Shown: positions 20,367 through 30,058, counted from the first letter of the stretch. The stretch is DNA of 64,000 bases from Olavius sp. associated proteobacterium Delta 1 (GCA_902749685.1 CACVKW010000165.1:16242-80241); one strand, 5' to 3'. The notes: generated by a model from the letters alone, not told the origin. Translations and numbers: made by a program.

Positions 20367-21101
20367 TCAAAGACCGGGAAGCAATTCTTTGATCAACCGG
20401 CACACAGTTTGCCGGCCTTGCACGAATCGATCATGTTTGAAACCGGGACGCCAGCTCAAGGTAGACAGATCATCGGATACCACCAGAATGCCGGCCAGAT
20501 CCACCCCACGAAACAGCGCAACGGAATAAAGGGCCGAAATTTCCATCTCGACCGCCAGAATCCCGTTTTGCTGATGAGTGGTAACCACACGCGGGATTTC
20601 GCGATAAACAGCATCGGTGGTCCAGACTGCTCCCTCTTGAAAATCACAATTATGATGGACCAGCATCTGCCGGACTTTGGACACCATGGGAAAATTCGCC
20701 TGCAATTTGGGATTGTCCCCCGTTCCGTAATGTTTAGAGGTTCCTTCATCTATATAGACGGAGGTCGGCAGGATAACATCACCAATGTTCACCCTGTCTG
20801 AAACAGCGCCGCACCAACCGATAAATATGATATGGCGGGCACCCCAGGCAATCAAAGTTTCCAACAGCATGACCGCGTAAGGTGCGCCGACAAACGGGCC
20901 GGTCACCGAAAGCCCGCCGGGGTTGCGTCTGTCAAAATACAGTCGACTCATAAACAATGGCTGGAAATCATCTCTTGAAAAATTCAAAAGTTGACACAAA
21001 TAAGAAAGATCTGCCCGGGTTGCCGCCATCACGGCAACGGGCCCGATATCCGGTGAACTTTTGGTCTTTTGCGGGTTTACGACAGCATCGTAGTTTTGCA
21101 C
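20367..21101 (-). CDS. Nucleoside phosphorylase, uridine phosphorylase family
   Basis: This is a predicted PNP/UDP-family phosphorylase of 244 residues that splits nucleosides (or related glycosides) with phosphate. It has the fold's typical features: an AHIIFIGWCGAVSD-like glycine loop at about 89-101, the ribose-binding VEME (residues about 186-189 in LAVEMEISALYS), and VVSDDLS, where Asp contacts the base. The start is GTG at 21101, with AGGA 9-12 nt upstream. A later Met would remove the first strand (VAVMAATRAD). A small conserved gene lies 103 nt upstream. The base specificity cannot be read from sequence alone. Confidence 0.87.
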   Translation of the reverse strand: MQNYDAVVNPQKTKSSPDIGPVAVMAATRADLSYLCQLLNFSRDDFQPLFMSRLYFDRRNPGGLSVTGPFVGAPYAVMLLETLIAWGARHIIFIGWCGAVSDRVNIGDVILPTSVYIDEGTSKHYGTGDNPKLQANFPMVSKVRQMLVHHNCDFQEGAVWTTDAVYREIPRVVTTHQQNGILAVEMEISALYSVALFRGVDLAGILVVSDDLSTLSWRPGFKHDRFVQGRQTVCRLIKELLPGL

Positions 21102-21204
21102 GTAAAGCGTCCTATGGGAAAGACTGGATAACTGAAGAACAGTTTTATAACAGGACAGAATTTCTCAAATATTCAATATTGATTCTTCACGGATCAATCA
21201 ACCT

Positions 21205-21459
21205 CTATTCCGGTTTGGCCAGCTTGGTCATCTCATCTTTCAGTTCGTCGATAATATCATAAATCCACATCAGATCCTCGATGGTTAAACGGCCGGCTTT
21301 AACAGGCGCCCGATCCGAACCGTCTTTTTTCAACAAAACGCGGGGACCGATTTGCACTTTCGGCTCCCCCTTACCATATTGGTTGATTGATACAATCAGC
21401 CCGGTCTCTTCACACTGCCACTTTTTTAGCATCTTATCCAATTCAGGATCGTAAGGCAT
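21205..21459 (-). CDS. Small conserved-looking protein, 84 aa
   Basis: This is an unrecognised soluble protein. It starts MPYDPELDKMLKKW and continues with a beta-rich middle (GLIVSINQYGKGEPKVQIGP) and an amphipathic acidic C-terminal helix (TIEDLMWIYDIIDELKDEM). ATG 21459 is chosen because GGAGGAG lies about 5-8 nt upstream. The in-frame start at 21519 has no such site. It lies between glyS and the phosphorylase on the same strand. The ordered composition and ribosome site support a real gene. Function unknown. Confidence 0.7.
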   Translation of the reverse strand: MPYDPELDKMLKKWQCEETGLIVSINQYGKGEPKVQIGPRVLLKKDGSDRAPVKAGRLTIEDLMWIYDIIDELKDEMTKLAKPE

Positions 21460-21657
21460 CGTCTCCTCCAGTTCCTTGTGTTCTATCCTTATTGCAGGTG
21501 GCTTCGGCAAGCCTCGCAAAGGGGTTTACTCAGTTAACATTTTGAAAGCGTATTCTTTCGATTTATAAAGACGGAGCGAAGCGACATCCGTAAATATTCG
21601 ATTTGCAATTCCCCGAATAAGCGGGATTTACCCATCGCTACAACCGGCTTGGCCGGA

Positions 21658-23748
21658 TTACGTTGTCAGTTTGGAAAAATCCGCTAATTTGCCAAACAAG
21701 TCTGCGATCATATCCAGCAGCGCCAAGCGGTTGTGACGCACCTTGATATCTTCCGCCATTACCATAACCCCTTCAAAGAAAGAATCCACGGGATCTCGCA
21801 GCGAAGCGATTTTTACCAGTGCCTGATCATACAACCCCTTGGCCAAATCATCCTCAACCCGGTTTTTTACCTGTTCATATGCGTTGAGCAGGGCCGCTTC
21901 GGTTTCGTGTTGAAATAATTTTTGATCCGGTTCATGCATTGTAATATCATCGGCCTTTTTGATGATGTTCACCACCCGTTTAAAGGCAACAGCCAAGGGT
22001 TCGAAATCGGGTTTGGCTTTGAGTTGCTCGAGCGCACCGGCTCTGCGCCAGGTATCCGGGATGCGATCGGCAGCTACACTGAGAACGGCTGCGACCGTAT
22101 CTTTGGAAAATCCGTCATCAACCAATAAATTGGTCATGCGATTTTTCAAAAATGTGGCGACCTGTTCTTGAACCGCCGGCAGGTTCTCTGGTTTGAAATG
22201 CCTCAAGCTTTCCGCAATTAAATCAGATAGGGAGAAGGAAAATCCTTGATCCTTCATAATCTGAAGGATGCCGATACCCTGCCGCCGCAGGGCGTAGGGG
22301 TCGGAAGCACCCGTTGGTACCAGCCCGACACTGAAGCAGCCGCAAATCGAGTCAATTTTATCGGCGATGGAAAGGATTGCTCCGACCGGAGTCTCCGGCA
22401 GCGGTGCTCCGGAGTAGACAGGACGATAATGCTCTTCGATGGCAGTTGCCACCAGAGGGGATTCCCCTGCAACAGCCGCATAAACACGTCCCATAATTCC
22501 TTGCAATTTCGGAAATTCACCCACGACCTGACTAACCAGATCGGATTTACTTAACATGGCGGCGCGGACCACGTGTTTTTTAAGATCAGCAAATTCGGCT
22601 GCCGGCATCGGTTCATGCGCAACGGCAGCGGATATGGAGTCAGCGACCTCTGCGACCCGTTCTATTTTTTCATATACTGTTCCCAGATCGGCTTGAAAAA
22701 GAACCTTTTTAAGCATCTGCACCCGTTCATCATTGGAAACTTTAAGGTCGCCTTGATAAAAAAACTGGGCATCTGCCAGCCGGGCGCGCAGGACCCGTTC
22801 GTGACCTATAGCCACAATCGCCATGTCTTGGGCCACCGTGTTATTGACGGCGATAAAACAGGGCATCAGCTTATTATATTTGTCGACGACGGCAAAGTAT
22901 TTCTGATGTTCTCGCATGGCATTAATTAAGACTTCATCGGGAACTTCAAGAAACTCTTTATCAAAGTTCCCCGCGACTACCACCGGGTACTCAACCAGAT
23001 TGTTGACAATATCCACCAGTTCATCATCCGGCAAAATGCTGCCGTTCAGCTGTCTGGCGACATCGGCGATATCGTGTTCCAGCTTACTGCGCCGATCCTG
23101 CATATCGGCCATCACTTGCGCGGAACTGAGCGTGCTCAAGTATTCCTCAGGCGCTTGCAGTTTTATTTTTGCCGGAGACATAAAACTGTGCCCGTTGGTG
23201 TACCGGTTGCTTTTTATATTGCCGAGTTGAAATTTGACGACTTTATGGCCCAATAACGCTAATATCGTATGAATTGGCCTGGCAAATTCAATGTCCAGGT
23301 CCGCCCATCGCATTTTTTTGGGAAACGGAATCGATAGAATCACTTGTGGCAGAATATCCCTTAGCAGTGTGCGGGTTGCGATGCCTCGTTGTTTCATTAC
23401 AGCGGCTAAATAAGCTCCCTTGGGAGTTTCTTTTACCACAAGTTTTTTTACCGGCACGCCTACTTTCTCTGCAAATTTAAGGGCGGCCGTTGTGGGGTTG
23501 CCCTGATCATCAAATCCGACTTTTGCGGGAGGGCCGATGACCTCGCTTTGAATCGACTTTTGCTTGTCGGCCACATCCTCGATCTTGACCGCCAGCCTGC
23601 GCGGTGTGGCATATACTTGGGCCTTACCATGATCAATGCGGGCATCGGTCAACTTTTGCAATAGCGCAGACGATAACGCATTTAAGGCAGGTGTAATATA
23701 TCCCGCCGGGATTTCTTCACTTCCAATTTCAAGTAATAAATGGCTCAT
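21658..23748 (-). CDS. glyS: Glycyl-tRNA synthetase beta subunit
   Basis: This is the beta chain of the heterotetrameric bacterial glycyl-tRNA synthetase, needed for tRNA binding, 696 residues. It begins MSHLLLEIGSEEIPAGYI, the family N-terminus. GAGGTGA is next to ATG 23748; the longer in-frame start at 23910 would read through a tandem repeat and is rejected. Internal HD-like blocks (VVRAAMLSKSDLVSQVVGEF) and the C-terminal anticodon-binding region are present. glyQ lies 169 nt upstream. That is an unusually wide gap, and it is filled by a heptad repeat. Confidence 0.96.
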   Translation of the reverse strand: MSHLLLEIGSEEIPAGYITPALNALSSALLQKLTDARIDHGKAQVYATPRRLAVKIEDVADKQKSIQSEVIGPPAKVGFDDQGNPTTAALKFAEKVGVPVKKLVVKETPKGAYLAAVMKQRGIATRTLLRDILPQVILSIPFPKKMRWADLDIEFARPIHTILALLGHKVVKFQLGNIKSNRYTNGHSFMSPAKIKLQAPEEYLSTLSSAQVMADMQDRRSKLEHDIADVARQLNGSILPDDELVDIVNNLVEYPVVVAGNFDKEFLEVPDEVLINAMREHQKYFAVVDKYNKLMPCFIAVNNTVAQDMAIVAIGHERVLRARLADAQFFYQGDLKVSNDERVQMLKKVLFQADLGTVYEKIERVAEVADSISAAVAHEPMPAAEFADLKKHVVRAAMLSKSDLVSQVVGEFPKLQGIMGRVYAAVAGESPLVATAIEEHYRPVYSGAPLPETPVGAILSIADKIDSICGCFSVGLVPTGASDPYALRRQGIGILQIMKDQGFSFSLSDLIAESLRHFKPENLPAVQEQVATFLKNRMTNLLVDDGFSKDTVAAVLSVAADRIPDTWRRAGALEQLKAKPDFEPLAVAFKRVVNIIKKADDITMHEPDQKLFQHETEAALLNAYEQVKNRVEDDLAKGLYDQALVKIASLRDPVDSFFEGVMVMAEDIKVRHNRLALLDMIADLFGKLADFSKLTT

Positions 23749-23760
23749 AATCACCTCAAT

Positions 23761-23917
23761 GTCGCGCTGCGAGTTGCGCGCTACGGGTTGCGAGTTTCGA
23801 GTTTCGAGTTGCGGGATCTGCTTTACGCGATGCGAGTTGCGGGATAGGCGATATTGTTGTTTTATTTGATGTGAATCAGTTTTTACCCCGTAACCCGCAA
23901 CGCGTAACACGCAACCT
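23761..23917. repeat. Heptad array inside the glyQ-glyS operon
   Basis: Fourteen 7-nt words without indels occupy 23761-23858 (for example tgcgagt, tgcgcgc, tacgggt, ttcgagt, tgcggga). Four more at 23890-23917 (gtaaccc, gcaacgc, gtaacac, gcaacct) are of the complementary type, so the two halves could pair. The array fills nearly the whole space between glyQ and glyS. Confidence 0.8.
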
Positions 23918-24793
23918 TTATTTTTTATTCTTCGACAATGGATACCCCATTTCTTCCCGCTGATTTAAATATGCTTCGGCACATCTACGGGCAAGATTTC
24001 TGATACGGGCTATATAGCCGGTGCGTTCGGTAACACTGATGGCTCCCCGGGCATCCAGCAGATTAAACGTATGCGAACATTTCAGGCAAAATTCGTAGGC
24101 CGGTAAAACCAGCTTCTCGTCGATCTGCTTTAACGACTCTCCCTCGTATTTGCTGAACAGATCAAATAAAACGGAAACATCGGCCGTCTCAAAATTGTAA
24201 GTTGACTGCTCGACTTCCTGCTGGTGATGCACATCCCCATAGCTTATGTTTTTATTCCATTGCAGATCGTAGACATTGTCAACGCCCTGCAGATACATTG
24301 CAATACGTTCCAATCCGTATGTCAGCTCAACGGAAATGGGGTGGAGTTCAACGCTGCCGGCCATTTGAAAATAGGTGAACTGGGTAACCTCCATGCCGTC
24401 CAGCCATACCTCCCAGCCTAATCCGGCGGCTCCCAGGGTCGGTGATTCCCAGTCATCTTCAACAAAACGAATGTCATGCTCAAGTGGATCGACGCCCAGC
24501 ACCTTCATACTCTGCAGATATAATTTTTGAATATCAAAAGGCGATGGCTTCATCAGGACTTGATACTGATAATAATGCTGCAGACGATTCGGATTATCCC
24601 CGTAGCGCCCGTCCGTCGGTCGCCTGGAAGGCTGGACATAGGCCACGTTCCATGGTTCCGGACCTAAAGCCTTTAAGGTTGTGAAGTGATGAAACGTTCC
24701 AGCACCGACCTCCAGATCATAGGGTTGCACCAGCACACAGCCCTTGCGTGTCCAGAATTTGCTGAGTTCTAAAATTACATCCTGAAAATACAT
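23918..24793 (-). CDS. glyQ: Glycyl-tRNA synthetase alpha subunit
   Basis: This is the catalytic alpha chain of the alpha2-beta2 glycyl-tRNA synthetase, which charges tRNA-Gly. It has 291 residues, the usual length. Class II motifs are visible: [18 protein letters not shown] at about 54-71, [17 protein letters not shown], and the C-terminal [17 protein letters not shown] 24793 has AAAGGA upstream. The beta gene follows. The leader between 24794 and 24908 is a heptad array. Confidence 0.97.
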   Translation of the reverse strand: MYFQDVILELSKFWTRKGCVLVQPYDLEVGAGTFHHFTTLKALGPEPWNVAYVQPSRRPTDGRYGDNPNRLQHYYQYQVLMKPSPFDIQKLYLQSMKVLGVDPLEHDIRFVEDDWESPTLGAAGLGWEVWLDGMEVTQFTYFQMAGSVELHPISVELTYGLERIAMYLQGVDNVYDLQWNKNISYGDVHHQQEVEQSTYNFETADVSVLFDLFSKYEGESLKQIDEKLVLPAYEFCLKCSHTFNLLDARGAISVTERTGYIARIRNLARRCAEAYLNQREEMGYPLSKNKK

Positions 24794-24817
24794 TGTGTGT
24801 TCCTTTTCTTAACCTAG

Positions 24818-24908
24818 GTTTCAGTGTTCAGGTGTCAGGTGTCAGGTGTCAGGTGTCAGCACATTCTCTCACCTGACTGTCACCTGAAACCTGACACCCG
24901 AAACCTTG
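24818..24908. repeat. Heptad array with inverted halves, GTGTCAG-type
   Basis: The words gtttcag, tgttcag and four copies of gtgtcag are followed, still in 7-nt register, by complementary-type words (cacctga, aacctga, cacccga). The halves can form a long hairpin in the glyQ leader. Confidence 0.8.
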
Positions 24909-24932
24909 ATCCGCATAGGAACGGATTAATCG

Positions 24933-25991
24933 TCATTCCACAACCAGTCCCTTCGAATCAATTTTAGCATCCAGCAGACAGGCCTCTTCTCTGGCCGAAA
25001 GTGTCTTCTCCCATAAAGGCCTCAATCTGTCAATATTTTCAATTTTTCCCACGGCCCACAGGCACCCTCCGCCGCCGGCACCCGTAAAGCGGGCTCCGCA
25101 ATCGTTTTGCCGCGCAATATCCACCAATCTTTCCCCGACACTATCCAGCACGTCCGGGGTAAGGGTTCTTCGAATGGCCGTTTCCCGGTTCATCTGGATG
25201 GCAGCCTGCTGATAGTCACCTTTGACCAGAGCGGATGCAAAATTTTGCGTGCACAAAATTATTTCTGCCCAAAGATCTCGATACCTGCCGGAGAGAAACT
25301 GTCTTACCCATAGCCCATTGATATCTTTGGAAGCATGGGGTTGGCCGCAATAGGCGATCAGCAGATGACGTTCAACCTCTTTGTGCAAACCTTTTCGCAT
25401 GGCGCACTGTCTTTTAAACACCGATTGTTTCGGATCAGCCTGCCAATGCCAGATATTAACACCGCCATAAGCCGCAGCGAGTTGATCTTGAATACCGCAA
25501 GGCACGCCGGCGACGGATTGCTCAATCTGATATGCCGTAAGCGCGATTGAGCGGCGATTCATTCGTACGGCTGATTTTTCATGTGCCGTCAACTTTGAGA
25601 ATGCCGCAACCAGCGCCACAGCCGCAACAGATGACCCCCCCAAGGCACTGCGTGGGGGAGATTGGGAGTCAATATCAATATGAATGCCGCGCGCGCTGAA
25701 ATAGGCAGCAGTAGCAAACATCAGCCCCAGCGGGTGATCAAAAGGCGCAGCGTCTGCAGTAAATTGAGCATCTTTAAATCCTCTGGAAGAAATTTTAATC
25801 CGTCCCCTGGAATAAGGTTGCAGTCGAACCCGGGTTCTGAGCCCTAAGGCAATGTTAAATGTACAAGGCGCAAGGTACCGTAGCGGATAGCTAAACGTGG
25901 AGATATCCAGTGTGCCCCCCATATCGATCCGGCAAGGCGCCGACGCTTCTATCGGCTCTGATTCAAGTTTTTTTGTAATATCCTTTACCAT
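24933..25991 (-). CDS. GHMP kinase, sugar kinase-like
   Basis: This is a GHMP-superfamily small-molecule kinase, about 352 residues, closest by eye to the heptose-7-phosphate kinase (HddA)/galactokinase branch. Motif 1 lies in ASAPCRIDMGGTLD. The ATP-binding motif 2 is PPRSALGGSSVAAVALV. Motif 3 is GARFTGAGGGGCLWAV near the C-terminus. ATG 25991 is taken. An upstream in-frame GTG at 26006 adds five residues, and neither has a clear ribosome site. Its neighbours (recO, glyQ) give no pathway clue. The superfamily is certain. The sugar substrate is not. Confidence 0.85.
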   Translation of the reverse strand: MVKDITKKLESEPIEASAPCRIDMGGTLDISTFSYPLRYLAPCTFNIALGLRTRVRLQPYSRGRIKISSRGFKDAQFTADAAPFDHPLGLMFATAAYFSARGIHIDIDSQSPPRSALGGSSVAAVALVAAFSKLTAHEKSAVRMNRRSIALTAYQIEQSVAGVPCGIQDQLAAAYGGVNIWHWQADPKQSVFKRQCAMRKGLHKEVERHLLIAYCGQPHASKDINGLWVRQFLSGRYRDLWAEIILCTQNFASALVKGDYQQAAIQMNRETAIRRTLTPDVLDSVGERLVDIARQNDCGARFTGAGGGGCLWAVGKIENIDRLRPLWEKTLSAREEACLLDAKIDSKGLVVE

Positions 25992-26122
25992 AGCAGCTTT
26001 GAACACCGTATATTCTGCTTCAAATTAATATTTTTCACTCTCCCCGCCTTCCGAATTCAAACATCAATGATAGATACTCCTTTGTGCAATGTTAATTCAA
26101 ACCGCTATTTGAAATTGTTTTT

Positions 26123-26157
26123 TTCCGCATTCCGCATTCCGACTTCCGCATTCCCTT
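26123..26157. repeat. Heptad array, TTCCGCA-type
   Basis: The words ttccgca, ttccgca, ttccgac, ttccgca and ttccctt run in 7-nt register and end at the recO stop codon. They lie between recO and the kinase gene. Confidence 0.7.
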
Positions 26158-26921
26158 CAATCCCGAACCTGACGCAAAAATTTCAAACTGCGCGGCTGTT
26201 TGCCCAGATGATAGCTTGCAAACTCTTCCAGAAAATGAGTACTTTCTTTAAGCGCTGCTGGACTGAATTTCATTCTGGTTGCTTTGGCTAAGTTACCGCT
26301 TTCAACCCACAAAAGCTGTTTGATTGTTCCCCGGGCTAGCGATAGGCGCGACGCAGAACGGCTACTGCAGTTCCCGCACAAAATCCCCCCTCTTTGCAGG
26401 TCGAGGTTGATATTAGTCTGTTGAATATTTTCCAATTGCTTATGGCACAGAATGCAGGCCGTCAAATGTGGGTGATGGCCGGATAAACTCAAAAACCTCA
26501 TTTGAAATAATATATTTAAGGCGGCCTCTGTTGTTTGTCCACTGTCGAGTTCAGATAAAACATGCTCGAATAGAGAATATAGGGCATCCTGTTTATAATT
26601 GTCTTCCATCCAGTTGTAAATTAATTCAGCCCAGTAGCTGGCGTAAGCCGTTTTCTTGAAATCAGCTCTAATTCCACCAAACGGTTGCTTTAATACCGCC
26701 TCCTGCAAAACGGGCAGTCCTTTGCCCCGGCCGGTACTCGCCACCAGCTCCAATATTGAAAATAGCTCCAGGATACCGGCAAAACGCTTGGTACTCTTTT
26801 TGGCGGATTTTGCTATCAGAGTCAATTTGCCGCTTTTCAGCGTAAAAAAGGTGATGATAACATCATAATCTCCATAATCCATCCGTCGGAGCAAAATGGC
26901 GGGCGTAGAAAAAACCGGCAT
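26157..26921 (-). CDS. recO: DNA repair protein RecO
   Basis: This recombination mediator helps load RecA in the RecFOR pathway. It has 254 residues. The N-terminal OB fold begins MPVFSTPAILLRRMDYGDYD. The middle is helical. A zinc-finger-like pair CILCHKQL and CGNC sits at about residues 160-190. ATG 26921 starts 4 nt after the mgtE stop, so translation is probably coupled. A TTG five codons earlier lies inside mgtE and is less likely. No truncation is seen. Confidence 0.92.
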   Translation of the reverse strand: MPVFSTPAILLRRMDYGDYDVIITFFTLKSGKLTLIAKSAKKSTKRFAGILELFSILELVASTGRGKGLPVLQEAVLKQPFGGIRADFKKTAYASYWAELIYNWMEDNYKQDALYSLFEHVLSELDSGQTTEAALNILFQMRFLSLSGHHPHLTACILCHKQLENIQQTNINLDLQRGGILCGNCSSRSASRLSLARGTIKQLLWVESGNLAKATRMKFSPAALKESTHFLEEFASYHLGKQPRSLKFLRQVRD

Positions 26922-26925
26922 GTGC

Positions 26926-28278
26926 CTATATACCAAGGAGAGTTGTGGCGATTACAAAATAAAATAATACGCTGATAATATCGATAGCGGTTGTTACAAA
27001 TGGGCCTGTCGCCACAGCAGGATCAATATTAACCCTTGCAAATCCCATGGGTACCAGAGATCCGACAAGGGCTGCTATGGACATCGAACTGACAACAGCC
27101 AGAGCAACCGATATGGCTAACGCCAGCGTGCTATAGCGGAATTGAGCCACACTGCCGATGAGCAGCCCGTAAACCAGACCCAGAATGACGCCGATCGTCA
27201 ACTCCTTTAAAACAACGGACCAGAGATCTCTTGCATGGAGGCGTCCGGTCGCAAGTCCCCGCACCACAATCGTGGAGGACTGCGTACCGATATTGCCGCC
27301 CATTCCCATGATAACCGGGATAAAAGCGGCCAGATAGGTAAATTTCAATAAACTGCTTTCAAACTTACCGATAATAAAGAAGGCCAGGATACCACCGATA
27401 CAACTGGCGAACAGCCACGGCAAACGAATTCGGGTGCTTTTTAAGATGGACTTGGTTTCGACAAATTCTTCACCCGCTCCCGCCATTCTCAAAATATCTT
27501 CGGTAGCCTCTTTTCTGATAATATCGATGACATCATCAACGGTGACAATTCCAACCAGTCGGTTGGTTCCGTCAACCACCGGTACTGCCAAAATATCATA
27601 GCGGGCAACTATTTTGGCCACCTCTTCCTGGTCCATATCCGTCTGAACGGAAAAAACATCCGTGGCCATGAAGTCCTTGAGCGGCGTATCAGGTGGTACG
27701 ACCACCAGTTGACGCAGGGAGCTGACACCAACCAATTTCCCATATTCATCAACCACATAGAGATAAAACGGCATTTCGACGTCAGAATGCTCTTTTTGCA
27801 GTGACTCGATGGCTGCCCTGGCGGTGTTGTCCTCTTTGAGGGCAATGAAATCGGGCACCATTATGCCGCCGGCGGTTTCGTCGTCGTAACGCAGCAGACC
27901 TTCAACCTCCTCCGATTCCGCCGTCTTCATCTTGTCCAGAATGGTCTTGGATATATCTTCCGGCAATCGCCCGATAATATCCGCAACATCATCGGCCGGC
28001 ATGCTTTCCAGGATCCGGACAATATCTTCAATTTTCATGCCCTCGATAAGGTCCTGGAAGGTGTCCTCATCAAGTTCGCTGAACAGAACACCTTTTTGCT
28101 CAACATCAGATATCATCGTAAACAGCTTGCGCTGTTCAGTAAGGGAAAGTGAGCGAAACACCACCGACAGGTCGGCCGCATGGGTTTTGTTCACAATTTT
28201 GCCAAGATGGCTCGTTGCCCCCCGACGTAGCAGTCGTTTAATACTTTCAACCAGTATTCTGTTGCGATCCGATGGCAT
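26926..28278 (-). CDS. mgtE: Magnesium transporter MgtE
   Basis: This is an Mg2+ channel/transporter in the inner membrane, 450 residues. The N domain of superhelical repeats (residues about 20-135) includes MPADDVADIIGRLPED. Two CBS domains follow (about 140-265; VDEYGKLVGVSSLRQL and DGTNRLVGIVTVDDVIDII). After the plug helix come five membrane helices. The pore region includes IPVIMGMGGNIGTQSSTIVVRG and the final GPFVTTAIDII segment. The CBS domains sense intracellular Mg2+ in known MgtE. recO follows with a 4-nt gap. Confidence 0.95.
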   Translation of the reverse strand: MPSDRNRILVESIKRLLRRGATSHLGKIVNKTHAADLSVVFRSLSLTEQRKLFTMISDVEQKGVLFSELDEDTFQDLIEGMKIEDIVRILESMPADDVADIIGRLPEDISKTILDKMKTAESEEVEGLLRYDDETAGGIMVPDFIALKEDNTARAAIESLQKEHSDVEMPFYLYVVDEYGKLVGVSSLRQLVVVPPDTPLKDFMATDVFSVQTDMDQEEVAKIVARYDILAVPVVDGTNRLVGIVTVDDVIDIIRKEATEDILRMAGAGEEFVETKSILKSTRIRLPWLFASCIGGILAFFIIGKFESSLLKFTYLAAFIPVIMGMGGNIGTQSSTIVVRGLATGRLHARDLWSVVLKELTIGVILGLVYGLLIGSVAQFRYSTLALAISVALAVVSSMSIAALVGSLVPMGFARVNIDPAVATGPFVTTAIDIISVLFYFVIATTLLGI

Positions 28279-28333
28279 ATCTTTAGCCTACTTAATTCAG
28301 CTTGAGATGGAAAAGGGATTGGTGTTCATGTGC

Positions 28334-29071
28334 CTACGGCAAGTGCATGGTCACCACCTGCCCGCTTTCACCTGGAATGGGGACAGGTGTATCGTTAAGC
28401 GTTATTTTAATGCCGCCGGCATTGCCGATAAGAAGATTGTAGCCGGTGGTGGCCTCAAGTTCAATGTCATCTCCGGAGCTTAAATGGTATTCGGTAGACT
28501 CCTTTTCATCGATGATGACTTTAACCCATGTATTCTCCAGGGCAGTAATCTGCAGCGACAATCTTTCCGGGACTTTTTTGGCAGAATCCGGGGGAAAACT
28601 GCCGCCTTGCCTCGATTCGGTGGCAACAGGTTTCTCCTCTACTGCAGGTGGTGTCGATTGTGATGGTTCTTTCGCTCCCGGTGTATGTCGAAAAATTGAT
28701 ATTATCATGATCGACACCGCAATAATGCAAAGAAGCAGACCTAACGAAATAATCAACTTCCACCACAAGCGTGTCTCGGATTTGCCGACAGAGGCTTCGG
28801 ATTCGGCGATTTTCTGAACAACGTCGAGGCGCGATTCATAACGGCGAACCGCCTCATCGCCATCAGCACCGATAGCAGCGGCATAAGAACGCAAAAAACC
28901 TTTTACAAAAACTTCAGCGGGCAGCTGTTCGTGATCTTCCTGTTCAACGAGTAGCAAGTTCCCCAGACCGACCCGGGTTTTTTCTGCTACCTGTTCGAGG
29001 CTGATCTTTTTCTCAAGCCTGATGGCCTGCAAATAGCGCCCGAATGATAAGGATTCCCTGTCGTTATTCAT
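28334..29071 (-). CDS. RodZ-like HTH membrane protein
   Basis: This is a 245-residue RodZ/YfgA-type protein. A cytoplasmic helix-turn-helix lies at about 8-75 (SFGRYLQAIRLEKKISLEQV). One membrane helix sits at about 106-128. A Pro/Ser-rich linker and a periplasmic DUF4115 domain follow (about 165-245; ENTWVKVIIDEKESTEYHL). RodZ links MreB to the cell-wall elongation machinery. The start lies 2 nt after the stop of the SurA-like gene and has no clear ribosome site, so it relies on coupling. The order mfd, SurA-like, SurA-like, RodZ-like reads as one operon. Confidence 0.88.
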   Translation of the reverse strand: MNNDRESLSFGRYLQAIRLEKKISLEQVAEKTRVGLGNLLLVEQEDHEQLPAEVFVKGFLRSYAAAIGADGDEAVRRYESRLDVVQKIAESEASVGKSETRLWWKLIISLGLLLCIIAVSIMIISIFRHTPGAKEPSQSTPPAVEEKPVATESRQGGSFPPDSAKKVPERLSLQITALENTWVKVIIDEKESTEYHLSSGDDIELEATTGYNLLIGNAGGIKITLNDTPVPIPGESGQVVTMHLP

Positions 29072-29073
29072 GA

Positions 29074-30054
29074 TTAATTAATGATACGAATATGTGATCT
29101 GGCTCGAAGGTCCTCGAGCCAGTCTTGATATTTATTATCGACCAATTCATCGTAAAGTATATGTTGAATTTCGGCTTCGACTTCTTCAATGGGTTTTGCA
29201 TGTGTATTCTGGATCTTCTGGACATAGATGATTTGGTAGCCGAAATTAGTCTCCAGTATTTCTGAAAATTCATCGGTTTTCAATTTAGAGACAACCGCTT
29301 GCAATTTTTCCGATAGGTCGTCTCGGCGGTACAGTCCCAAATCGGTGCCCTGGACGGCGGAGGAGGACTCATTCAACTCACTGACCAGGGCTTCAAAGGC
29401 GATGCCCTGTTTCAATTTTATCTCAATACCCTTCATTGCTTTGAGGGCTTCATTTTTGTCGACCCCAGAGGCCTTAATGAATAAGTTCCAAAGATAGTAT
29501 TTCTTTTCACCGGCGTATTTTTCCTGGTGACTGTCGTAGTAAGCTTTAATATCCTGCTGGGTAATCACTATTTTAGATTTAACTTCGCGATTCACCAGTT
29601 TAGTTCGTAAAATCTGGGATTCTATTTCCTTGCGGTATTCCTCCATGGTTATTCCCTGCGCAGCGAGCCCTTCCCGCAATTGTTCATCTGTAAACGAGCG
29701 CGTCTCTTTCAGGCGCTCGATCGTGGTGTCTATTTCTTTTTGGCTCACCGTAATTTGGGCGTGCTTTGTTTGCTGGTCAGCCAGTTGGCTATCGATCAGC
29801 TGACTAAGAATGTCACTGCGAACCTGAAAAAGGGTTTGGCGCTCTTTATCCGCAGGATATTGCAGGGCTTTGATGTTGGCCTCATAAGGTTTGAAGGCCT
29901 GATTTAAATCGTAAAGCGTAATAATATCGCTATTGACCACCGCCACAATGCGATCGACAATTTCGGGTTGTTGGGCTCCAACGGAACCGGTCGAAACAGC
30001 CGTTACAACAATCCACAGCCAAACTCGCACCGGCAGCAACTTCCTGCGTTTCAC
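29074..30054 (-). CDS. SurA-type periplasmic chaperone/peptidyl-prolyl isomerase
   Basis: This is a periplasmic outer-membrane-protein chaperone of the SurA family, about 326 residues. The GTG at 30054 starts a good signal peptide (KRRKLLPVRVWLWIVVTAVS, then GAQ) 4 nt after the upstream stop, so I prefer it. In-frame ATGs at 30078 and 30096 lie inside the previous gene and spoil the charged N-terminus. The SurA N-domain starts at PEIVDRIVAVVNSDIITLYD. A parvulin-like domain spans about 195-295 (YYLWNLFIKASG through NFGYQIIYVQKI). Isomerase activity is uncertain because the active-site residues are not conserved clearly. Confidence 0.85.
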   Translation of the reverse strand: MKRRKLLPVRVWLWIVVTAVSTGSVGAQQPEIVDRIVAVVNSDIITLYDLNQAFKPYEANIKALQYPADKERQTLFQVRSDILSQLIDSQLADQQTKHAQITVSQKEIDTTIERLKETRSFTDEQLREGLAAQGITMEEYRKEIESQILRTKLVNREVKSKIVITQQDIKAYYDSHQEKYAGEKKYYLWNLFIKASGVDKNEALKAMKGIEIKLKQGIAFEALVSELNESSSAVQGTDLGLYRRDDLSEKLQAVVSKLKTDEFSEILETNFGYQIIYVQKIQNTHAKPIEEVEAEIQHILYDELVDNKYQDWLEDLRARSHIRIIN

Positions 30055-30058
30055 GGAA

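Noticed and set aside
23749..23910. N-terminal extension of GlyS
   Set aside because: It would translate the heptad array. The family N-terminus starts at 23748 with a good ribosome site.
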